In this document: one piece after another, positions 57,555-64,000 of the stretch
Numbering within the stretch: the stretch's first letter is position 1
Layout of the letters: each line of letters begins with the position of its first letter
Assembly (NCBI GenBank): GCA_017430675.1
Contig: JAFRMM010000047.1
Coordinates: forward strand, 1 to 64,000
DNA: 64,000 nucleotides
Direction: 5' to 3'
Source of the DNA: Prevotella sp.
GTDB lineage: Bacteria > Bacteroidota > Bacteroidia > Bacteroidales > Bacteroidaceae
Program-made: the position numbers and the translations under genes
The notes under the pieces: model-generated
The model's input: the letters and a program-made list of their open reading frames with translations, nothing else
Told to the model about the DNA's origin: nothing
The model's database searches: none

Positions 57555-58775
57555 CTACCTTTTAAAAAGGTCTTTGATGCCATCCATGTCGAAGGCGAGG
57601 GTGAAACGCAGTGTCTGGTCCAGTGGATTCGAGCGCGCCGTGGAGATGACGTAGCCCACGTCGAGCGAGAAGACACTCATGCGGAAGCCGCCACCAACGG
57701 TGAAATACTTCATGTTACCCTTCGACTCTGCCTGATTGTGATAACCCGCGCGGAGCGAGAACTGGTCGTGATAGACATACTCCGCACCCACGCTCCACTG
57801 CACCTCCTCCAGTTCCTCCTTGAAGCCACCGGGGGCATCGCCGAAACTCTTGAAGATACCGCTGATGGCACTCACGTCACTGTACTCGCGACGCACACGG
57901 TCCTGATAGTCGCTGTTCGACTCACCCTCCTCCTGCCGGGGCACGGTGGGCACCAGCAGTTTGTTGAGGTCGGCGGATACCGAGAAGCGGTTGTAATCAT
58001 CGACAGGCACCATCAGTGAGGCACCGAGGCGCATGTTGGCGGGCAGGAACTGGCTCTCATCATCGCCGTAGAAGGAAATCTTCGAACCGATGTTCGACAG
58101 GTTCAGTCCGACGCCAAGTTGGCATTCGCGGCTACCCAGCATGACGTAGTTATTGTAGTACATCGCCAGGTCGGCGGCAAAGGCCGAGGCAGGCTTGGAG
58201 TCCTCACTGTAGTCGTAGCGCAGGTCACTGTGGATCCAGCGGATGGCGGCTGCCAAGGAGAACTTCTCACTGAGCATCAGCGAGTAGGCCAGGTCGATGG
58301 ACATCTCGTAGGGCTTCACCGACATACCGTCATCGGCGAACACCTCGCCCAAGGAGAAATAGCGTAGTGATCCAGAGACGGCCGAGTAGTCGCCAATGCG
58401 GAAATAGCCCGCCACGTAGGCGAGGTCGATGTCATTGACAAGTTGCCGCAGCCACGGGGTGTAGTTCAGGGCGATGCCTGAACGACTGATACAGAACGGG
58501 TATTTGGCGGGGTTCCAGTACTGGGAGTTCACGTCGGGATCCGTGGCCACGCCGATGTCACCCATGCTGGCTCCACGGGCATCGGGAGCGATAGTCTGCG
58601 AGATGACGGCATGATCCACGGGATTGAACATCGTCATCTTGTCGTCGTCCTGAGCATAAAGAGGTGAGAGGTGAGAGGTAAGAGGTAAGAGAATACCTAT
58701 GACGATCAGCCTCATCATCACCTGCATGCTATGGTTCTTGCTTGTATTCATCATTTCTAATAACGTTTTCGTCAT
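57555..58775 (-). CDS. porV: Type IX secretion outer-membrane shuttle protein PorV
   Basis: The 406-residue protein has an FadL-like barrel with the PorV N-terminus: HAVISQTIAPDARGASMGDI and VNSQYWNPAKYPFCISRSGI, with FRMSVFSLDVGYVI near the end. PorV (LptO) collects cargo from the SprA translocon and passes it to the sortase PorU. The gene starts at the base next to the porU stop (ATG at 58775); an alternative ATG at 58751 is possible. The signal peptide codons contain a tandem 7-bp GAGGTGA/GAGGTAA repeat (58661-58688 on the plus strand). Confidence 0.93.
   Translation of the reverse strand: MTKTLLEMMNTSKNHSMQVMMRLIVIGILLPLTSHLSPLYAQDDDKMTMFNPVDHAVISQTIAPDARGASMGDIGVATDPDVNSQYWNPAKYPFCISRSGIALNYTPWLRQLVNDIDLAYVAGYFRIGDYSAVSGSLRYFSLGEVFADDGMSVKPYEMSIDLAYSLMLSEKFSLAAAIRWIHSDLRYDYSEDSKPASAFAADLAMYYNNYVMLGSRECQLGVGLNLSNIGSKISFYGDDESQFLPANMRLGASLMVPVDDYNRFSVSADLNKLLVPTVPRQEEGESNSDYQDRVRREYSDVSAISGIFKSFGDAPGGFKEELEEVQWSVGAEYVYHDQFSLRAGYHNQAESKGNMKYFTVGGGFRMSVFSLDVGYVISTARSNPLDQTLRFTLAFDMDGIKDLFKR
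58661..58688 (+). repeat. Tandem heptamers in the porV signal-peptide codons
   Basis: GAGGTGA twice then GAGGTAA twice on the plus strand, encoding the LPLTSHLSPL part of the signal peptide. Loss or gain of a unit would shift the frame. Confidence 0.85.
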
Positions 58776-61700
58776 TTAATTATTGCCTAGGATTATCAAT
58801 TTGTTGGCATAGGAGGCACTGCCGCCATTGCCACTGAGTTGGATGCGGTAGATATAGACACCTGTGTGCAGACGACTGCCGCCACTGACGGTGAGGTCCC
58901 AGTCCAGCACCAGCGTGCCGTCGGAGGAAAGTCCTTTCTCCATGCGCTTGTAGAGTTGGCGTCCCGACGTATCGAAGATGTCGAGCGTGGCATCCACCTG
59001 ACTCATGCTACGGTCGTGACTGATGACAAACGAGGTAGAGGAGGAGGCAGGGTTCTTCGTGCAGATGACGCTGATGTCGCTATCGCCGCCCTTCACGACA
59101 TTGAAGGCCAGTTCAGAAGTCGAGGAGTTGTTCAGCACGTCCCAGGCCCTGAAGAGGAGCCTGTGCGGACCCTCACTCAGTTCAGGGATGGTGAAGCCCA
59201 CGCTGCCGCTGCGGTATTCACCGAAGTCGAAGGTGAAGTAACTGTTGAGGTTGTATGTCCGCGTCAGTTCGCCGTCGATGACCAGTTCCAGGTCATGTCC
59301 CACGGCACTGCCAGCGGCGTTGATGCCGTCATCATCATACAGTTCTGCACCGAAATAGGGCGTCGTGTTCACGTTGCCGCCATTGACGAACGACTTCGAG
59401 TTCAGGTAACAGAAGATGGAGGGGCCTATGGAGTCGTTCTGGATGACACCGCCACTATCGAGCGTAAAACTGCCGTCTTCGCCATGCAGCATCACCTGGT
59501 GGTCATTGCTCACGGCATAGAGCGTCATCAGTCCGCTGCCCTCCGTATAACTCACGTCCTTCGGCACGGCGAAGGTGAAGTGGAAGATGCCGCCGCCGAT
59601 GCTGTCGGAACCTTGGTAGAGGGTCTTCGTGCGGTCTTGATAGACAAAAGGCTCACTGGCCTCGGAGTCATCGTTCATCTTACAGGTGATGGTCTCCTCT
59701 GCATCACGGACGGTGGCGGTAACCACGCCGTTGAACGATGTGGCGAGCACCTGGTTCTGTTCCACATGACCACGCACCGTGGCCACTGTTCCTGCGGAGA
59801 GGCTGACCCCGGAGGTCACGGGCTGTCCGTTGATACTGTCGATGACCACTGACTGTGCAGGACATGCCAGCCGCAAGGCGGGATCACCCAGCAAGGTGTA
59901 TTGTAGTTTATTGGGTGTCGCGTCGCGTCCCTCACTGACCAGGTCGCACTTCGCCTGCCGCACGGCCTCGCCGATGGTGTAGCCCGGACTCAGCACGTAT
60001 TTGGTGAAGGAGAGGTTCATCTGTTCATTGTAGGTGGCATATACGGTGCGCGTGGTGCCGAAGAAGGCCACACTCCCACCCCGTGTGTTGAGCATAGCGG
60101 TCTCGCCGATGTTCTCCTCCTGTCCGTCGAAGGGCATGATGTCGCACGAGGCCGTCACCCATAACGGCAGGTAGTTGGAGGTGGCTGACTGGAAGTCGGC
60201 CAGTTTCATCACCAGTTCATGCGAGAGGGCGTAGGCGGCACCGTGGCCGCAGTAGTTCATCATCAGGGCACCGCTGGTCATCTGCTGTTTGATCAGCCGT
60301 GTGACGTCAGGATAACTGTAACCCGTGGAGGAAGAGGTGCGCTGGTAGGCATCCCAGTAGATCTTCTTGATGTCATAGCCGGGATAGGTGTCCTCCACGA
60401 GGTTAGCCACCTTGTCGGCCGTTGCCATGTGGGTGTTCTCGTTGCCGTCGTCGCCCATCATACATATCACGTTCTGCCACGAGCCCGCGTATTTGTTCGC
60501 CGCGTAGTCGAGGGTCTTGTCCGCCAGCACCTGGGCCTCCTCTGCCGTCCGTGCGGGGAAACGTCCTACGGCCATGTCGGGCTTCCCCTGATAGGTAAGG
60601 CTATTGCCCGAGATCTGCTGGATCTGTTCCTCGTCGTCGAGCAGACAGAAGAAGTCATCGCTGACGTAGCAGTTCACATGACTGAAGGAGTTCTCACTCT
60701 CATAGCACAGCAGGAAGTCGTCAGGGTCATAGCCCGCCCAGTCGGAACTGTTCATGCGGTTATCCCAGGCACCGTCGCCGAAGAGCAGCAGATAGCCGGG
60801 GATGTCGACATCCGTCGCGGCACGGTCGTACAGCATCTTCAGGTAGCGGCGGTAGGCAGTGGCATCAGGCGTGCCGCTGGAGAACTCATTGTATAGTTCA
60901 TCGGCAGGAACGATCCTCACGCGCAGTCCGTCCTGTTGCTCATGCCAGGCTTTGATACGCTCCGCCTGTGACAGTACCTGCTGGTTGGTAGGAATGATGA
61001 TGATCATATCCACGGGCTCGTCGGCATGATGGTCCTGGTTGGCAATACCATACACGAACTCAGGCACAGGGAGGTTGGCCGACTGGAGGTCGGGCATGGC
61101 CTTAGGTGTGTCGTACTTCAGGGAGAGATAGTCAAGGCGCAGGTTGCCGCCCGATGTCTGGGTGATCTTGACGGTGTTCTCTGCATTCAGAAGTCCGTTG
61201 AGTTCATAGTCCCACACCGTCTCTTCCGCCACGGTATAACTGTCAAGTCTCTCTCTTCTGGTAATAGTGTCCACCACGGAGTCGTTGACGGCCACGGTAG
61301 CCTCGAAACCAGCGTCGTTGGTAAGTGCCACCGACAGCGTACCCGTCGTGCCGTTACCTGACAGCGTATAGGTCTGGGGCGTGCCGATGGTAAAGAGGGT
61401 CTTGTCGAAGAGATTTCTTCCGCCGTGATACCAGGAATAGTCATCCACCTCGTAGAGCGAATGGTAGTCGGCAGCGGAGGGATAGCCAGTGGCAGCCAGT
61501 TCCTCTATGCCGATGGTCTGCGGTTCGTCATCACTCTCCGTCAGGAAGTAGTAGCCATAGTCGGAATAGGGATTGCGCGTGCGGACGGTGGTCTCCGCCG
61601 ATTCCCATGTCACAGGGCCCACACCATAGAAGATACGTCTGCCATCGACCAGACTGGTGGGCACTTCCTGCAGGTCATCCGTCGAGGCCAGGTAGTCGCC

Positions 61701-62360
61701 CGTCAGACTTTCCGGCTGTAGGGCTCCGCCGTAGCCATACACCTTCACCTTGTTGATATCCGAAAAGCCGGCCTTGCGGATCAGCGCGCTCGTCAACTGA
61801 TAGAAGCCGCTCTCGGGGATGCGGATCTTCGCCCATGTGCCCTCGCGTAGCACGGAGTGGTCGGCGTAGCGGGTAGATACAGAACTAGAAGCCCTAGAAA
61901 AACCAGGATCTCTAGCAGCCCTAGGATCTCTAGATAACCTAGGAGCACTAGACGACCTGGCAGCCCTCGCCTCTACCTTCAGCCTGAAACTGACAAGTTT
62001 CTGATATTTTCCCTCCCTGAACACTAAGGGCACGAACGACACGTCGAGCACACCCCGCTTCCTGGCCACGCCCACGGTCTGTGTCACCACCGGCAGTTCC
62101 GGCAAGGGCTCACCACTGATCTGCTGATAGCGGCGGATATCCGCCTTGCTCATCTCGATGAACTCGGGATATTCGATGCTGACGGTATAGATGGAATCGG
62201 CAAAGTCGCCGTGCAGGGTCTTCTGCCAGGTATAGACTGGCAACAATGAGTCGATCCTGACCTGTTGTGCAGTCAGATCAACCCACTCCTGCGCCCCCAC
62301 CTGTTGGCAGAAGAGCAGAAGCACATAACCCATTATGAGTCGAATTGCAACTTTCACCAA
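58776..62360 (-). CDS. porU: Type IX secretion sortase PorU (C25 gingipain-like)
   Basis: The 1194-residue protein has a signal peptide (LIMGYVLLLFCQQVGAQ) and an N-terminal pro-domain-like region (to about 200). The C25 peptidase domain contains MMNYCGHGAAYALSHELV (His 706) and LPLWVTASCDIMPFDGQEEN (Cys 739) as catalytic pair. Ig-like domains follow, then a C-terminal CTD-like domain (DIFDTSGRQLYKRM, GVYIYRIQLSGN, ANKLIILGNN). PorU removes the sorting domain from cargo and attaches the cargo to A-LPS. A 27-residue Ser/Arg/Ala insertion (about residues 133-159) is coded by a 9-bp-period CTAG tract. It is directly upstream of porV. Confidence 0.95.
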   Translation of the reverse strand: MVKVAIRLIMGYVLLLFCQQVGAQEWVDLTAQQVRIDSLLPVYTWQKTLHGDFADSIYTVSIEYPEFIEMSKADIRRYQQISGEPLPELPVVTQTVGVARKRGVLDVSFVPLVFREGKYQKLVSFRLKVEARAARSSSAPRLSRDPRAARDPGFSRASSSVSTRYADHSVLREGTWAKIRIPESGFYQLTSALIRKAGFSDINKVKVYGYGGALQPESLTGDYLASTDDLQEVPTSLVDGRRIFYGVGPVTWESAETTVRTRNPYSDYGYYFLTESDDEPQTIGIEELAATGYPSAADYHSLYEVDDYSWYHGGRNLFDKTLFTIGTPQTYTLSGNGTTGTLSVALTNDAGFEATVAVNDSVVDTITRRERLDSYTVAEETVWDYELNGLLNAENTVKITQTSGGNLRLDYLSLKYDTPKAMPDLQSANLPVPEFVYGIANQDHHADEPVDMIIIIPTNQQVLSQAERIKAWHEQQDGLRVRIVPADELYNEFSSGTPDATAYRRYLKMLYDRAATDVDIPGYLLLFGDGAWDNRMNSSDWAGYDPDDFLLCYESENSFSHVNCYVSDDFFCLLDDEEQIQQISGNSLTYQGKPDMAVGRFPARTAEEAQVLADKTLDYAANKYAGSWQNVICMMGDDGNENTHMATADKVANLVEDTYPGYDIKKIYWDAYQRTSSSTGYSYPDVTRLIKQQMTSGALMMNYCGHGAAYALSHELVMKLADFQSATSNYLPLWVTASCDIMPFDGQEENIGETAMLNTRGGSVAFFGTTRTVYATYNEQMNLSFTKYVLSPGYTIGEAVRQAKCDLVSEGRDATPNKLQYTLLGDPALRLACPAQSVVIDSINGQPVTSGVSLSAGTVATVRGHVEQNQVLATSFNGVVTATVRDAEETITCKMNDDSEASEPFVYQDRTKTLYQGSDSIGGGIFHFTFAVPKDVSYTEGSGLMTLYAVSNDHQVMLHGEDGSFTLDSGGVIQNDSIGPSIFCYLNSKSFVNGGNVNTTPYFGAELYDDDGINAAGSAVGHDLELVIDGELTRTYNLNSYFTFDFGEYRSGSVGFTIPELSEGPHRLLFRAWDVLNNSSTSELAFNVVKGGDSDISVICTKNPASSSTSFVISHDRSMSQVDATLDIFDTSGRQLYKRMEKGLSSDGTLVLDWDLTVSGGSRLHTGVYIYRIQLSGNGGSASYANKLIILGNN
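61885..61965 (+). repeat. Nine-unit tandem array, 9-bp period, CTAG at each unit start
   Basis: Units are CTAGaagcc, CTAGaaaaa, CCAGgatct, CTAGcagcc, CTAGgatct, CTAGataac, CTAGgagca, CTAGacgac, CTGGcagcc. The four-base head is nearly constant and the five-base tail varies. It lies in frame within porU. Confidence 0.92.
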
Positions 62361-62393
62361 TCATATAAACGTGAAAGCCCGCCGTTTATTGCA

Positions 62394-63041
62394 TCACTTA
62401 CAGTTAAACTCCAGCACCTTGCGGTCTTCGAGCCAACCTTCAAGATGATCACCGATATGTACGGGACCCACCCCTGCGGGCGTACCCGTATAGAGCAGGT
62501 CACCCGTCTTCAGCGTGAAGAACCGCGAGATATAGGCGATGATCTCATCGACGGTGTAGAGCATGTCCGAGGTACAACCCTCCTGCACGGTCTGCTGGTT
62601 GATATCGAGGCGGAAGTGGAGGCACTGCAGACCAGAATCACCGCATGGCACCCCAGGATCCGTCAGCAACCTCTCTTTTGCCACCCACTCGCCGATGGCC
62701 GCAGAGCCATCGAAGCCTTTGCAGATCGTCCACGGCTGTCCTGCCTCAGAGGCTTTTTTCTGCAGGTCGCGCGCTGTGAAGTCAATGCCCACCGTCAGGG
62801 CATCGTAGTAACGGTGGGCGAAGCGCAGGGGGATATTCTTCCCCAGACGGCAGATGCGCACCACCACCTCCGTCTCGTAGTCAATGCGTCCCAACTGGTC
62901 GGGGACAAAGAAGGGTTTCCCCTGATTGAGCAAGGCCGAATCCGCCTTGGTGAATATCACGGGTTCGTCAGGGCGCTTAACAAAATTATGCAACTCACGG
63001 TTGTGGGCTGCATAATTCATTCCTATAGCGAAGATTTTCAT
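62394..63041 (-). CDS. Fumarylacetoacetate hydrolase (FAH)-family enzyme
   Basis: The 215-residue protein starts MKIFAIGMNYAAHNRELHNF. FAH motifs include PVIFTKADSALLNQGKPFF, IDYETEVVVRICRLGK (metal-ligand Glu pair), GIDFTARDLQKKASEAGQPW, KGFDGSAAIGEWV (metal Asp) and GDLLYTGTPAGVGPVHIGD. It is the short form, related to acylpyruvases and oxaloacetate tautomerases, acting on small keto acids in the cytoplasm. The start overlaps the tsf stop by one base (TAATG), which decides it over the ATG at 63110 inside tsf. porU follows after 33 bp. Confidence 0.92.
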   Translation of the reverse strand: MKIFAIGMNYAAHNRELHNFVKRPDEPVIFTKADSALLNQGKPFFVPDQLGRIDYETEVVVRICRLGKNIPLRFAHRYYDALTVGIDFTARDLQKKASEAGQPWTICKGFDGSAAIGEWVAKERLLTDPGVPCGDSGLQCLHFRLDINQQTVQEGCTSDMLYTVDEIIAYISRFFTLKTGDLLYTGTPAGVGPVHIGDHLEGWLEDRKVLEFNCK

Positions 63042-64000
63042 TACTCTGCTACGAGCGTGAAGCGCTTGAAGTCGGCGATCTTCAGATCCTTGTTCTGGGC
63101 GGCGAGCCACTGGCTGACAGTCTGCTTGTCACCGTCACCGAACTGGAACTCCTGATCAACGAGGCAGTTCTCCTTCAGGAACTTCTGCACACGACCCTTG
63201 GCAATACCCTCGATCATAGGCATCTTCAGTTGGGCCTCACCCTCGGCCTTGCCCTCTTCGATGAGTTTGCGGGCCTCGTCGGCCTGAGCCTGTGTGAGCC
63301 AGCCCTTAGCCATGTTGCTCTCGATGTGATCCTCAGAGTCAACGAGGTTGGGGTTGATGCCGGCCTTCTTCAGTTTGTTATCCACATACTTCTGCACCTG
63401 CTCGAGTTTAGACTTCTCAACAGCCGTCTTGTACTCCTCGTCGAGGATGCTCTGGGGCATGCTGGCAGAGTCGAGGGCCACGGGCTTCATGGCAGCCACC
63501 TGCATGGCGAGTTTGTGACCCACCTCAGGAGCGTTCAGAGTGGTCTGAACCATCGTGCACAGGGTGTGCTTGCCCATGTGGTCATAGACCTCCACGTTCT
63601 CACCCTCGAGTACGAGGTAACCGTCGAGTTCCATCTTCTCACCAGTGATACCTGAGCGCTGGGTCACAGCCTCCTGGGCACTCTGGCCGTTGATGTCGAG
63701 GGCCTTCACTGCCTCCAGGTCCTTGGCCTTGGCAGCGATAGCGGCGTCGAGGATGCTCTGGGTCAGAGCGATGAAGTCGGCACCATTGGCCACGAAGTCG
63801 GTCTCGCACTTCAGGGCGATCATGGCGGCGAAGCCGTCAACGCTCTTTACGAGTACACAACCATTGGATGTCTCACGGTCGCTACGCTTGGCAGCGATAG
63901 CGAGGCCACGCTCACGGAGGAGTTCCTTGGCCTTGTCGAAGTCGCCCTCGGCCTCAGTGAGAGCCTTCTTCACGTCAGCCAGACCAGCACCGGTCATAGC
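63041..64000 (-). CDS. tsf: Translation elongation factor Ts (N-terminus cut by window edge)
   Basis: The visible 319 codons begin within the UBA-like domain (MTGAGLADVKKALTEAEGDF), so roughly a dozen residues are missing. The TDFVAN block (IALKCETDFVANGADFIALT), which contacts the EF-Tu nucleotide site, is present, followed by a long dimerisation region and a C-terminal module (ADFKRFTLVAE end). EF-Ts recharges EF-Tu by GDP release. rpsB is expected just beyond the edge on the same strand. The coupling of an FAH hydrolase to the tsf stop by one base is unusual but clear. Confidence 0.96.
   Translation of the reverse strand, partial: AMTGAGLADVKKALTEAEGDFDKAKELLRERGLAIAAKRSDRETSNGCVLVKSVDGFAAMIALKCETDFVANGADFIALTQSILDAAIAAKAKDLEAVKALDINGQSAQEAVTQRSGITGEKMELDGYLVLEGENVEVYDHMGKHTLCTMVQTTLNAPEVGHKLAMQVAAMKPVALDSASMPQSILDEEYKTAVEKSKLEQVQKYVDNKLKKAGINPNLVDSEDHIESNMAKGWLTQAQADEARKLIEEGKAEGEAQLKMPMIEGIAKGRVQKFLKENCLVDQEFQFGDGDKQTVSQWLAAQNKDLKIADFKRFTLVAE

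Noticed and set aside
1..64000. tRNA, rRNA or integrase genes that would mark a genomic island
   Set aside because: None could be seen on either strand; gaps are short and contain promoters, hairpins and repeats only.

Overview
The window looks like a chromosome segment of a Bacteroidales bacterium, most likely Prevotellaceae. The evidence is two SusC/SusD polysaccharide utilization loci (PULs), the type IX secretion genes porU and porV, Bacteroidetes-type promoters (TAnnTTTG at -7 with TTG about 20 bp upstream), many lipoproteins, heptamer-type intergenic repeats and a HU/smalltalk/VapE cassette of the kind common in this order. I saw no tRNA, rRNA or CRISPR array. Two genes are cut by the window edges: an Fe-S scaffold protein at the left and tsf at the right.

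Layout. 1-1045: an Fe-S assembly scaffold fragment and a cysteine-rich putative redox protein. 1056-5235 (minus): an operon of ECF sigma factor, membrane-anchored anti-sigma-like protein, periplasmic protein and outer-membrane beta-barrel receptor. 5310-8664 (minus): a small anchored protein, then an operon of OmpA-type lipoprotein, PagL-like lipid A deacylase and a membrane-embedded winged-helix regulator. 8786-16171 (plus): M1 aminopeptidase, purL and a pair of half-size chromate transporters. 16172-16478 is a non-coding gap holding two unusual hairpins.

16479-31741 (minus) is an arabinan-type PUL. It has a periplasmic-propeller AraC regulator, SusC, SusD, a lipoprotein with a triplicated domain and three GH43 enzymes, two of them endo-arabinanase-like. 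31754-41877 is a starch/malto-oligosaccharide PUL: a LacI-family regulator with an MFS sugar transporter on the minus strand, and SusC, SusD, SusE-like and SusF-like genes on the plus strand. A secreted GH13 alpha-amylase lies apart at 51891-53978. It carries the same LacI-type palindrome, at the same distance from its -7 box as at the two divergent PUL promoters, so the three transcripts appear to be one regulon.

41996-45088: a 5'-nucleotidase/UDP-sugar hydrolase lipoprotein and a double-PAP2 lipoprotein. 45152-51749 is accessory DNA: a HU-like protein with a 35-residue smalltalk protein, a UGA-interrupted ORF, a TPR membrane regulator with a DUF3244-like secreted protein, and an M15 peptidase, small zinc-ribbon protein and VapE-type ATPase. 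53975-56615 (minus): a three-gene glycan assembly operon with two glycosyltransferases and one hexapeptide acyltransferase. 56753-57025 carries a probable independent structured ncRNA. 57049-64000 (minus): ispF, porV, porU, an FAH-family hydrolase and tsf.

The most interesting signals are the three-promoter LacI geometry, the free-standing ncRNA, the HU/smalltalk/M15/VapE cassette with its period-9 hairpins, and a 9-bp-period CTAG tract inside porU.
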